In this document: positions 1-11,380 of the stretch, one piece after another
How positions within the stretch are numbered: the stretch's first letter is position 1
How the letters are laid out: each line of letters begins with the position of its first letter
Assembly (NCBI GenBank): GCA_963921425.1
Contig: OY992839.1
Location: 6,799,409-6,863,408, forward strand
Reading direction: 5' to 3'
From: Dryas octopetala
Taxonomy: Eukaryota > Streptophyta > Magnoliopsida > Rosales > Rosaceae
DNA: 64,000 bases
Translations under genes and position numbers: made by a program
The notes under the pieces: generated by a model
Told to the model about the DNA's origin: nothing
Databases searched by the model: none
The model's input: only the letters and a program-made list of their open reading frames with translations

Positions 1-221
1 TAATATATTATATATGCATGCTGATGATCAATGGAACATGACATTTTCCTTCAGGCTTTTGATCGAGGTTTTCAAAGTTTCAAACCATACATTTCTTTCA
101 TGAGCCTTGCATGAAAATTATATATTAATTATTAAGCTGTTTGCCATATATATATATATATATATATATCATACATCCAACTCTGGGATTGCATATTATT
201 GGTGATCGATTTATCACTGAT

Positions 222-944
222 ATGGCAAGAGCTGCGGTTGCAAAATCAAAGATATTTCTGCTCATGAGGTATATATATGCACTACCTTTCATTTAGTAGT
301 TGCCGTACAATTGCATATATGCTAAGCATATGCATGCACGCGTTAGAAATATTCAATCTAAAACTAATTCATAATAGGTGATAATGGATAATAACTGGCC
401 GGTCCATATATATAAAGCGTAGAATTGACTTTATATTTACTCACACACATAAATTAAGAGAAATATGTACTAATATGTACTATAAATTCTAGTATAGAAT
501 AAACTGTTATATACCATGGCGTACTATAATATATTCCTGATCAATATATATGTGACTATTTGAGTGATCACAGATGTGAGAGCTAGATCGAGTTGTATAT
601 ATATATGCTTGTTATATGCAAAAATGTTCTTTTTTTCCGTAACGTATTGATAAGGGGTTTAATGGATGATGCCATGCAGTTCATGCAGGGAAACTAAGAG
701 AGTGAATCAACCCCGGCATTTGAGCAAGCTGAGGGGCGCCGAAGATTGGGCGATAGAAAAGTCAAGCAAAAACAAGGAGAGTGACGATGAGGTGATGAAA
801 AGGGGGAGTAGCTGGGTTCCGGATCCACGAACAGGAATATATTTTCCAAAAGGGCATGAGTGGGTGATGGATGATGTGCCCAAGGGAGCTGCTTCTCTTA
901 GCCAGATTTTCTGGCTTAGAAACGTGGATGGAGCTAGTACTTGA
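222..944 (+). CDS. LEA_3-family (LEA5/SAG21-like) small protein, two exons
   Basis: Exon 1 is 222-268 (ATG, then MARAAVAKSKIFLLM) and ends at a GT donor (269-270). Exon 2 most simply starts at 689 after an AG, rejoining the frame and giving about 100 residues; an in-frame alternative acceptor would start it at 680. The basic, serine/alanine-rich N-terminus looks like an organelle-targeting peptide. The second half has the LEA_3 hallmark SWVPDPRTGIYFPKG followed by HEWVMDDVPKGAA. Members are small stress- and senescence-induced hydrophilic proteins, several of them mitochondrial; the biochemical role is not settled. Just after the TGA stop, the next frame reads EKPDPDTYSS then stop, like the usual acidic tail of related proteins, so the end may be altered by one base. 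Broken copies of exon 2 lie at about 4.4, 5.9 and 6.6 kb. Confidence 0.72.
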
Positions 945-3540
945 GAAACCCGACCCGGATACGTACTCCTCCTAATCATTAGTCATTACTATCATCAAAT
1001 GCACATCTGAAAGCAATATTCCATGGTCATCATCAATAATGAATCATCAATATATATATATATATATATATATGTTTAAAATTAAACATATTATTATTAT
1101 TATATATATATATATAGCTAGCTAATAGGAAGATGATCTATTAGATAAAGGGTGGTGATCAATAATATGGCCTGGAAAGCTCTATGATTGTGTATATTGT
1201 GGCCAGAGCTAGCTATATATTGTTTAAGGAGCAGTACGTATATATATCGTCGTGTATTGGTTGTGTAATAAGCTTGCCACCTTGTAAGTTGTAATCAAAG
1301 AGTAAAATTTCGTTTTCAAGGAAATTTTTGCAGAAATTTCGATTAAAATTTTAATTTCGATAAAATTAGATAAAAACCACAAAAATTGCTATCAAAATAC
1401 GAAAATTTTGAATGAAACTTGACCATATGTTTATTTGATATATTATCTACTACATAAAAAAAAACATTGAAGAAATAAAATTATATAGTATGCTTTATGT
1501 GATATAAGGTGAATATAATGCGCACTGGAGGTAAATAATGTTAAAAAAATGGGTCACTAATTAATAATTATATAAATAACACCTCAAATTTATTTATATT
1601 ACAATATTAAATCATGAATTAAATAAGTATTTAATACCACATAGAGTTTCTAATAAGTTCAAAATTTCCGCTATCTTCAGTATCATTATGTCCATATGTT
1701 TATTTAACAGATTATCTACTACATTGATAAAAAATATTGAAGAAACCAAATTATATAGTAGGTTTCATGTGATATAAGATGAATATAATGCTCGCTGGAG
1801 ACAAATAATATTAAATAAAATTAATATAATGAATAAATGAAATTATTATATTCTTTATACTCTATGATCTATCACTAAATCTTAATACTAAACTCTATAT
1901 ACCCTAATACTCTTTTTACTCTATAATCTATATACTAAACCCTACATATTTTATAATCTATACTCTATATTATTTAGGATATGGTATATGATATTAGATA
2001 GGGTTTAGGCCCTTTAGGGTATTTTTAATTATTTTTTATATAAAAATATATTAGAGTTTACTGGTTTAAGGTTTAAAAACAACTAAACGAAACCCTAAAA
2101 CGGCCAAACTAAACCCCAAACGAAACTCAAAACCCTTCTTTTTCTTTTCAATTGCCCAAAAGCCCTAAACCCTAATCAATTCAATCTAAACCTTTTTTTT
2201 CTCTCTTTTTTTTTTTTTTTCTTTCCTTCATTTTCTTTTCTTCTTTTTCCCCCGTGACTCTCCAGTCTTTTTTTTTTTTTTTTTCTCTCTTTTTTTCTTC
2301 TTCTCCTTTCTCTCATTTCATCCCCTATGCTTCTCTCTCTCTCTCTCTCTCTCTACATCTCCATCACCAGTCTACCCTCACCCTCACCCTCATCTCTTTC
2401 TCCCTCCTCTCTTTCGCCCTCATCTTCCCCCTGCTGCCGAAACCCACCTAAAACCCAGGCCCCCATCTTTTCCTCCCTCACTACCTCAGCTCCTCCCAAA
2501 ACCAGTCCCTCTCTTTCTCCCTCGATTTCCCAAAACTCAGCCTCCCTAAAAAATCCAGTCCCTCTCTTCCCAGTAAAATCTCACCCGCCGAAAATTTCAC
2601 CGAAATTAATTTTTAAGATTTCAACGAAATTATCGAACTTTCGACGAAATCATTGACATTAGGTTCTTATATATTAAAATTTTCATACCCTTACAAAACG
2701 AAAATATACTATAAACGGATGCAACCAAATAACAATAGTAGAATGATAGTTGTGCCCAATAAAGTATGGTAGTCAAAGTCAACTATGTATTTGCTAGCTT
2801 CTCGAAACACAAGCCATATGTACGTAAACATTATGAAAGATCTATAAAGTAAATATTTATTATTTAATACCACTAAAATAGATAGACTAAAACTTATCTA
2901 TCTCTTATTGTATACAACAAAGGATAAGTAAGTTCCTCTCAAGTAGATATATAAGAGTTTACTAATCTAATCATTTTGTGTATTATTTTTCAAATAGAAG
3001 CCCGACTCCCCAGTATTAGATATTATATATAAAGATGAGCCTACGCAGCAAAATTAACGACTTATGTTTTAGCTCCCGGAGACCTAAACGCTAAGCCATA
3101 AGCTTTGGAACTCTAATTCTAAACCCTAAACACCATTTCTAAACCCTAAACCTCATTTATATACCATGCACTCTATTTCTATACCCTAAACTAAATTAAA
3201 GGCAACGTTATAATTTTACGTCTACAAGTAGTGAAAACAAGGGAGGCCATAAGTAATGAAAAGTAATTTTACATGACATCATTAAGTGGATTGGACTTAG
3301 TGACTAAAATGGGATAGGCCATTGACTAAAATGTAATTTCTCAAAATATCCATTGACTAATTAATATGAGATAGAAAATTTTGTATTGACCTATTTGTAA
3401 TATTAAAAAATTTTATTAACATTTTTGTAATTTGCTATATTGAATATATTTGAATTGATGATTTTATTACCAAAATAATAATTTTTCTATTTGGGCCATA
3501 CCGGCGACGACGGTATGACCTATATATGGACATGATCAAA
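945..3540. other. AT-rich intergenic DNA with simple repeats and CT-rich tract
   Basis: No gene seen. It holds an (AT)n run near 1052-1074, a direct repeat pair (listed separately), and a T/CT-rich stretch at 2190-2560 next to GAAATTTCG-type sequence (1310-1420 and 2585-2650) of the sort often found in decayed retroelements. Open frames in the CT-rich part are low-complexity S/L/P strings and are not called as genes. Confidence 0.5.
1422..1812. repeat. Direct repeat pair of about 120 bp
   Basis: 1422-1546 and 1691-1812 are similar: both run from CCATATGTTTATTT through ATTATCTACTACAT, then GAATATAATGC and CTGGAG, to a polyA/T-rich end. The spacing is about 270 bp. The origin is unknown; they may be ends of a decayed element. 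Confidence 0.6.
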
Positions 3541-4773
3541 CACCTCACCATCTCTCTCCCATCCTCTTCCCTATCATAACTATTATCAGAGTTTGAAAGA
3601 TGAGGAGGATGATGAATACACGTACAAATGATTCATTTTTGTGTTTATGGAATGAGATATTATCCTGAAAAGAGAGTGAGTGTAACATGGTTAATATAGT
3701 AGTATTTATAAAGAAAACACATACATTCGAGATAAGCATTGAATGATTCACATTCATTTGGTTTATGATGATGTATTCTTTTGATGCAGTATGATTGAGT
3801 AGTTTTTTCATGCGGATCAACCACAACCGTTGATCCGCTAATTGTCAATGCATCTCTTTCGTTTGTCCCAGCCACACGCACGCCATGGGAGTCTACCCGA
3901 CATGTGGGGCTAGCGTCTTCAGGGGGCGTCAATCGGTTTCTTTTTCTTTCTTTTCTCACGGGGGCGAGCCCAAGTGCAAATGGGTTTGGGTCTCAGTGTT
4001 ACCCATATATTGGTAACAATTTGGGTATCAGATAGCATCCAACTCAAAATTGATTAATAATAATAAGTGGGCATAAAATTCTTGGTGTGAGTCAACTTTA
4101 TATTTATTCTCAAAAGTATAAACCAGGTAGGGAAGTGAAATTAATAGTTGTGGAGTATAAACCTTAGCATAGAAGACATTAATTATGGTTTACCATGATG
4201 TATACATCATATATGGTTTTTTTAAAAATAACTAATTGTGGGTTCAAAACACTTCTAAGTGGATGTTAGAAAGTGGATTAAGGGTTAATGGAGAAGCCAA
4301 TTCATGCTTCTTTGTATATACACATGTTGCACATGCAAAAATATTCCCAATATATATATTGACAAGGGGTATTAATGGCGATATCAGTTCATACATAGAA
4401 GTTAATTAAGTGAGTGGATCAACGTCGACATTTGAGCAAGGTGAGGGGAAGCAAAGATAACCGTTATGAATCCATCGCCTAAGATCCACGCATTCCTTCA
4501 CTAATCGACACGCGTCAACATTTCACATTCCAAATTAGAAAAATTTACCCAAAAAAGCATAAAGCCCCAAAAAAAAAAAAGCGATTATCAATATCAAAGG
4601 ATTTAAAGCACTTTTGGTCTTCTGCCCACCGCGTTTCTTTGAAATTCGATAGGTCAAGAAAGAGAGATAGTTTATTCCTTTCCATTACCCAGCTGTTTCT
4701 TCTTCTGATTCTTCTTCTAATCTAAAAAAACCATAAAAACTCTACGTTTCTAGAGTAATTGAGATTCTCGGCT

Positions 4774-4941
4774 AACCCTAAACCCTATACCCTAAATACT
4801 AAACCCTAAACCTAAACCCTAAACCCTAAACCCTATACCCTAAACCCTAAACCCTAAACCCTATACCCCATACCCTATACCCTAAACCCTAAACCCTAAA
4901 CCCTATACCCTATACCCTAAACCATAAACCCTAAACCCTAA
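4774..4941. repeat. Interstitial telomere-type repeats, block 1
   Basis: Back-to-back CCCTAAA heptamers, the plant telomere unit on this strand, mixed with CCCTATA and six-base CCTAAA variants. The block starts right after the promoter-like unit and ends at the next copy of the AATTCGATAGGTCAAG unit. Confidence 0.85.
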
Positions 4942-5081
4942 ATTCGATAGGTCAAGAAAGAGAGATAATTTATTCCCTTCCATTTCTCAGCTGTTTCTTC
5001 TTCTTATTCTTCTTTATATCTAAAAAAACCATAAAAACTCTACAAAATTGAAGTATTTCTAGAGTAATTGACATTCTCGGC

Positions 5082-5371
5082 TAACCCTAAACCCTATACC
5101 CTAAATACTAAACCCTAAACCTAAACCCTAAAACCTAAACCCTAAAACCTAAACCCTAAACCCTAAACCTAAACCCTAAACCCTAAACCTAAAACCTAAA
5201 CCCTAAACCCTAAACCCTAAATCCTAAATCCTAAACCTAAACCCTAAACCCTAAACCCTATACCTTATACCCTAAACCCTAAACCCTAAACCCTAAACCC
5301 TATACCCTATACCCTAAACCCTAAACCCTAAACCCTATACCCTATACCCTATACCCTAAACCCTATACCCT
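5082..5371. repeat. Interstitial telomere-type repeats, block 2
   Basis: About 290 bp of CCCTAAA, CCCTATA and CCTAAA units, bounded on both sides by copies of the RHY1A promoter segment. Confidence 0.85.
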
Positions 5372-5517
5372 AATTTCGATAGGTCAAGAAAGAGAGATAG
5401 TTTATTATTCCCTTCCATTTCCCAGCTGTTTCTTCTTCTTATTCTTCTTCATACCTAAAAAAAACCATAAAAACTCTACAAAATTGAAGTGTTTCTAGAG
5501 TAATTGAGATTCTCGAC

Positions 5518-5791
5518 TAACCATAAACCCTATACCCTAAATACTAAACCCTAAACCTAAACCCTAAAACCTAAACCCTAAACCTAAACCCTAAACCCAA
5601 AACCCTATACCCTAAACCTTAAACCCTAAACCCTAAACCCTATACCCTAAACCCTATACCCTAAACCCTATACCCTAAACCCTATACCCTATACCCTAAA
5701 CCCTAAACCCTAAACCATATACCCTATACCCTAAACCCTAAACCCTAAACCCTAAACCCTAAACCCTATACCCTAAACCCTAAACCCTAAA
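5518..5791. repeat. Interstitial telomere-type repeats, block 3
   Basis: About 270 bp of CCCTAAA/CCCTATA units between a short promoter-type unit and a full LEA-plus-promoter unit. All blocks have the same orientation. Confidence 0.85.
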
Positions 5792-6314
5792 CTAATTGTG
5801 GGTTCAAAACACTTCTAAGTGGATGTTAGAAAGTGGATTAAAAGTTAATGGAGAAGCCAAATCACGCTCCTTTGTATATATACATATTGCATGCAAAAAT
5901 ATTCCCAGTATATATTGACAAGGGGAAGGCAATATCAATTCATACAAGGAAGTTAAGTAAGTGGATCAACACCAACATTTGAGCAAGGTGAGGGGAGGCG
6001 AAGATAACTGTTTTGAATTCAACGCCTAAGATCCATGCATTCTTTCTCTAACTGACACGCGTCCACATTTCACATTCAAAATGAGAAAAAATATGCACAT
6101 AAAAGCCAAAAGCCAAAAAAAAAAAAAGCAATTATCAATATCAAAGCATTAAAAGCACTTTTGGTTTTCTGTCCACAGCGTTTCTTTGAAACTCGATAGG
6201 TCGAGAAACAGAGATTGTTTATTCCCTTCCCCTTCCCAACAATTTCTTCGTCTGTAAAAAATCCATAGAAGCTCCACAAAATTGAAGTGTTTCTAGAGTA
6301 ATTAAGATTCTCAG

Positions 6315-6449
6315 CTAACCCTAAACCCTAAACCCTAAAACCTAACCTTAAACTCTAACCCCAAACCCAAACCCTAAACCCTAAAACCTAAACACTAAAC
6401 CCTAAACCCTAAACCCTAAATCCTATACCCTATACCCTAAACCCTAAAC
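6315..6449. repeat. Interstitial telomere-type repeats, block 4
   Basis: A shorter and more degenerate CCCTAAA block between two full units. A still more degenerate stretch follows at 6974-7095. Confidence 0.8.
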
Positions 6450-8460
6450 TAATTGTGGGTTCAAAAAACTTCTAAGTGGATGTTAGAAAGTGGATTAAGG
6501 ATTAATGGAGAAGCCAATTCATGCTCCTTTGTATATATACATGTTGCATGCAAAAATATTCCTAGTATATATTGACAAGGGGTATTAATGGCGATATCAG
6601 TTCATACAGAGAAGTTAAGTGAGTGGATCAACACCGACATTTGAGCAAGGTGAACGGAGGCGAAGATAATCGTTCTGAATTCAACGCCTAACATCCATGC
6701 ATTCCTTCTCTAACTGACACGCGTCCACATTTCACATTCCAAATGAGAAAAAATCTGCCTAAAAAAGCCAAAAGCAAAAAAAAAAAAGCAATTATCAATA
6801 TCAAAGCATTAAAAACACTTTTGGTCTTCTGTCCACCGCGTTTCTTTGAAACTCGATACGTCGAGAAAGAGAGATAGTTTATTCACTTCACTTCCCAGCT
6901 GTTTCTTCTTCTGTAAAAAATTCATAAAAGCTCCACAAAATTGAAGTGTTTCTAGAGTAATTAAGATTCTTGGCTAACCCAAAACCCTCAACCCAAATCC
7001 TAAATCCTAAATCTTAAACCCTAAACCCTAAACCCTATATCTTATATCCTAAACCCTAAACCGTAACCCTAACCCTAACCTTACCTAAACCCTTTATTGG
7101 TAATGCTACATACTAAACCCCAAATCCTCTGCAAACCCTAAACCCTGTCTTCTGCCCACCGTGTTTCTTTGAAACTCGACATGGGCAAAATTAGAGTTTG
7201 GTTCACATAGCAGTATATTAGTCATATAGAATAATATTTCATGTAACAACAACAAGATAAAGCAAAAAGATAAGTTGGCCTCAATCTCCCTTCCTCTTTA
7301 TTGGTAATACCACATCACTAATCATGGAAGTGTATCTAGAGTAATTGAGATTATCTGTTAACTCTAAACCCTAAATCAAACCCTAAACCCTAAACCTCAA
7401 ACCCTTAACCCAAATCCTAAACCCTATGCCTTATACCCTAAACCCTAAACCCAAATCCTAAACCCTATACCCTATACACTATATCATAAACCCTAAACCC
7501 TTTATTGGTAATGCCACATCACTAAACCCCAAATCCTCTGCTAATCCTAAACCCTATCAAAGCAATAAAAGCACTTTTGGATTTATGCCCATCGTGTTTC
7601 TTTGAAACTCGACAGGTTGAGAAAGAGAGATAGTATATTCCTTTCCACTTTCCAGCTATTTCTTCTTATTCTTCTACTTCTTCTTCTTGAAAAAAACTAT
7701 AAAAACTCCACAAAATTGAACAAACATCGTTAGGGGCAAAATTAGAGTATGGTTCACATAGCAGTATATTAATCATATAGAATAATATCTCATGTAACGC
7801 CAACAAGATAAAGCAAAGAGATAAGTGGGCCTCAATCTCCCTTCCTCTTTATTGGTAATACCACATCACTAATTATGGAAGTGTTTCTAGAGTAATTGAG
7901 ATTCTCATACTCTGAAAAATTATTGGTAATGTCACATAACTAAACCCAAAACCCAAATCCTCTGCTAACCCTAAACCCTAATTATTTCTCAGCCAATTTA
8001 TGCTAGTTTTTTAATTTCAACCATATTTGACATTCTCATACTCGAAAAATTATTGCTTATTAAATTGAGGTTATTACTTATTACAGTATGGAATGGGATT
8101 ATGAGGTTTAATTTTTAATTTTTTATCAAATTTGTACTCCGAAAAATACTGACTAGCTAACGATATAAATATTAGCGAACCTAACCGATCTGAATCCAAC
8201 GCCCAAGATCCACGCATTCCTTCTCTAACTGACATGTCCTCATTTCACGTTCCAAATCAAGAAAAAAAAAAACAAAAGAAAGACTGCCCAAAAAAGCCAA
8301 AAGTCCAAAAAAAGATATTATCAATATCAAAGCATTAAAAGCACTTTTGGTCTTCCGCCCACCGCGTTTCTCTGAAACTCGACAGGTTGAGAAAGAGAGA
8401 TAGTATTTTCCCTTCCACCTCCCAGCTGTTTCTTCTTCTTCTTCTTCCTCTTTAAAAAAA

Positions 8461-8470
8461 CTATAAAAAT
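8461..8470 (+). promoter_or_regulatory. Probable TATA box of RHY1A
   Basis: CTATAAAAAT lies about 70 bp before the ATG at 8534, in the gene-proximal copy of the repeated promoter unit. Upstream units have related but altered forms (for example CCATAAAAAC). Confidence 0.5.
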
Positions 8471-8533
8471 TCCAAAAAATTGGACAAACATCGTTAAGGG
8501 CAAAATTAGAGTTAGGTGGTGTTTGGTGTGTGC

Positions 8534-10179
8534 ATGACGACCGCTTCGGAGCTTTTCTACAACAGGAGGTCTCGCTATAACAGCCGAACCACCCACAGCG
8601 ATCTAGGGCTCGATCCTCTCTCACCTCCACTTCCCGATCGCAATCATAATCACAATCACAACCGTCGCCACCATGACTCCGACGGCTGCGATCCTCTCCG
8701 CCGTTCCCGCCATCTCAGCCACCGCGTCTCCCTCACGGTATTCTTCGAAAATTTCTTTCCTTTTCTGCAATTCAATTCCAAAATCTCTGAAATTTCTGAA
8801 AATTTGGTTATTTTTTGCTTACTTTGCAATTGGGTATTTTTAGGAGCGAGCTGCACTGGGGCTTGACCAAGGTACTCACCTGGGTTCGAGCAATGGGGTG
8901 GGTGTAGCAAGCAGTCCCAGGTTGAGTGGGAATGAGAGGCTTCCTGGAGCTGTTCTGCTTGCTAGGGAGAGGCTTCTTGAGAGGCTCAGAGGGATGCCTC
9001 CTTCAGGAACCAGGTCAGTTTGCATGCCTCCAAATTGTTCTGCTGAAATTTAACTTCTTTGCTTGTTTGGAAATTTCAATAGAAACCCAAATGGATTAGA
9101 CATGTAACTGAGAGTTTTAATCTGGATTCTGAATGGATATTAATGCCCAGTTATTGGAGAGATTGGTTTTGTCTGCTAATCTTGTTTTGGAGAGTTCAGA
9201 CTTCATAATTATCACCTTGCTGTGAAATTATATGAAACTTATATACCATGACGATCTTGGGTGTTTCCGCTTCCATTTCATCTACTAATAATATAGAATG
9301 TGTGTGAGTTAGGCTCTTGTTTATCTCCATGCGCATGGGGGCAATTGACTGCGAGCTATGTATTAGTGTGGGACTCAATGTGGGAACTGTAATCAATCAA
9401 TGGCTGTCAGTCACACATGTGTGTCATGGGTGACTGTCAGCTGTTGATTGGGTTGGGACTCACTGTGAAACCTACAATCAACGGCTGTCAATCACCTTTG
9501 TGCATAGGCGCTTGTGTGTGACTGGCTATTGATGGTTGTGGGACTTATAATCAATGGCTATCAGTCACCCACACTTGTGGCATGGGTGTTGGCAATAGCA
9601 AAACCTTTGTCAAAATTGAAAAACCTGCCTCCCTGGCCAGTGTATTGACTCTGATGACATTGTCTCTTCTCTTTGGCTTTATTCAGGCAGCATAGAAGAT
9701 TGCACATGGGGCTAATGATTGGTGATGACTTGAGTCCTGTTGATGAAAGGGATCGGGGTCCTGAACTCCTGATAGGTCCTGAACTCCTGATAGGTACTGA
9801 ACTCTTGACAGGTCTGTGGACAGGTCAGTCAGCCAGTGGCTCTCCCTCCACTGACTTGAGCTCTCAAATTGGGAGGCTGGAAGGCTTGCAAGAAGTGAAC
9901 AAGAAGCCTCCAGGTCTCACTCAAGAGGTTCTCGATTGTTTGACCCCTGAGCTTTTTAGCAGCACAGAAATGGGTGTCGACGGGTTGGTGTCAAGAGCAT
10001 CCCGAGATTGTAGTATCTGCCTGGAGGGTTTCATGGAGGGAGATGAGCTTATATGCTTGCCATGTGCACATAGGTTCCATACTGCATGCTTGAGTCCGTG
10101 GGTTCGAATTCGAGGGGACTGCCCGTATTGCCGAAGAGTTATCGTTGTAGATAGTCACACAGCCAATCGGACTATGTAG
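8534..10179 (+). CDS. RHY1A: RING-H2 E3 ubiquitin ligase, RHY1A-like, three exons
   Basis: Exons are 8534-8737, 8844-9013 and 9687-10179, all with GT-AG borders and a continuous frame; the product is 288 residues. The N-terminus (MTTASELFYNRRSR) and the middle segment (GAVLLARERLLERLRGMP) are characteristic of plant RHY1A proteins. The C-terminus (about residues 233-273) is a C3H2C3 RING-H2 finger: CSIC, then CAHRFH, then CPYC, which binds zinc and an E2 enzyme to move ubiquitin to substrates. A His/Asn-rich basic stretch lies in exon 1 and exon 3 contains three tandem copies of a six-residue repeat (GPELLI type). The ATG at 8534 is chosen because it opens the conserved MTTASELF start. The promoter lies in the duplicated array described above. 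Substrate unknown. Confidence 0.9.
9360..9600 (+). repeat. Short repeats inside RHY1A intron 2
   Basis: Three imperfect copies, about 80 bp apart, of a segment with GGGACT, TAATCAATGGCTGTCAGTCAC and a TGTG-rich part. They lie wholly in the 673-bp intron. Confidence 0.55.
9757..9810 (+). repeat. In-frame 18-bp minisatellite in RHY1A exon 3
   Basis: Three copies of an 18-bp unit (GGTCCTGAACTCCTGATA); the first two are identical, the third has changes. Being a multiple of three it keeps the frame and adds GPELLI, GPELLI, GTELLT. Confidence 0.9.
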
Positions 10180-11220
10180 TCTCTTTTGAGGAGAGTTGCT
10201 TTACTAATTGGGTTCTCATGCTGTTGGAAAAGTTTTGGAGCATAACAGTTTGCTTTCTAATTAAATGCAATGCATCATTGTTGTGTTATGTTATGTTTTG
10301 TATACCTCGTTTATACTTTGAATCCATGTTTTGTAAATATACTGTAGTTGTAGACAATGTTTAAGGGTCAGCCAGATTTTATCTACATTTTCCCCAACTT
10401 CTTGATAATTGAACTGCTAAAGCCTTGTAACATGTATCGGGGGTTGAATAGAAATTGTTCTATCACCAGACTTTTTGTGTGAGAACAATATATGTTCTGC
10501 TTGTATTTTGTTCTGAGGACAGTCGGTCAAGTTCCTGATGATGTCTGGATTTTATTACAAATTTAGGATGTATTTTCTTGAATCTCTTGACATGCCCACA
10601 TGGGTAAGAAACCAGTCATACAGTACTAATCATGAGTAAGAAACCAGTCATACAGTACTAACTACTAACCACATGGGTAAGAAACCAGTTAAATGGGATT
10701 TTTGTGGTATCCACATGGTTCCATGTAAAAAATACATAGTGAATAATCTTCGGAAGAAATCTTTGGTGCGGAATGTAAATTGTGGAATCTGAATGCTAGC
10801 GAGCCTTTGAATGCCCACTCACATTTTGCACTTTGAACACCACTATTTTGCATGGATTCGGTGATATTTTTATTATTTTATATCACATTAACCTTTTACT
10901 GGAAAAAAAATCACATTAACCAAAACCAGTCCTACAGTACTAAGAAATTTTGTTCATGCACAATCCATTGCTATTTTGTGGCAGAGTTATAGAAAAGGTG
11001 GTATTGAAACGGTTTGAGACTGCTTTGGAACCGTAAAGGCTCTATTGCTAGTCTAGATGTGATAAGTCTTGAAAATAAAAGCCATAAATATTGCCGAATC
11101 ATTATTTAGTTGCTAAATAAGGCCTCCTCTTCATATGTAAAATCAATTTATATTAAAAAGCTTTATTTTTAATCTAAATGAGAGTGGTTAGAGTAAGATA
11201 TACTTTGGCCAAGCTCGAGT
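10180..11220. other. RHY1A 3' flank with minisatellite
   Basis: Probable 3' UTR, then spacer. At about 10599-10690 there are three copies of a unit of about 30 bp containing GGTAAGAAACCAGTCATACA. No gene seen. Confidence 0.5.
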
Positions 11221-11265
11221 ATGTTATCACCGCCTCCAATACTTGATGCCCAAGAAATTACAACC

Positions 11266-11271
11266 TATAAA
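11266..11271 (+). promoter_or_regulatory. TATA box of DUF2828 copy A
   Basis: TATAAA inside a block (GATGCCCAAGAAATTAC, then CCTATAAATGTGCCAC) that is shared with the two other DUF2828 genes in the window; about 110 bp before the ATG. Confidence 0.65.
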
Positions 11272-11380
11272 TGTGCCACAAACAAAGCTAGTATTTTTCA
11301 CCCAACAATCTCCTCTGCATCTCTTATCTTTCAAAAACCAATCCCTACATTCCTCATACTTGTCATCACTAACCTCTCCA

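Larger units (their letters stand above)
4090..7985. repeat. Compound array: LEA exon 2 relics + RHY1A promoter copies + telomere-type repeats
   Basis: At least three full units (about 4220-4773, 5793-6315, 6450-6974) begin with TAATTGTGGGTTCAAAA, run through a degraded copy of LEA_3 intron/exon 2 (compare 640-740) and switch abruptly, just after the GAAGAT of the exon, to a copy of the RHY1A 5' flank (compare 8178-8470: CACGCATTCCTTC, TTTCTTTGAAACTCGA, CAGCTGTTTCTTCTTC). Each unit then ends in CCCTAAA/CCCTATA repeats. Shorter units with only the promoter part lie at 4942-5081 and 5373-5517. Further partial copies with a TTTATTGGTAATGCCACATC segment fill 7096-7985. No intact ORF is preserved in the LEA parts. 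The last, gene-proximal promoter copy is the working RHY1A promoter. Confidence 0.85.

Noticed and set aside
2254-2656. Open frames of 65 and 109 codons
   Set aside because: They are translations of T- and CT-rich low-complexity DNA (strings of S, L, P, F) with no domain.
3545-3959. Two minus-strand open frames
   Set aside because: They overlap in different frames, have no family signature and lie in spacer DNA next to a hairpin.
4774-5791. Possible true chromosome end (telomere)
   Set aside because: Blocks are short, degenerate and interrupted by gene-derived units, with genes on both sides, so they are interstitial.
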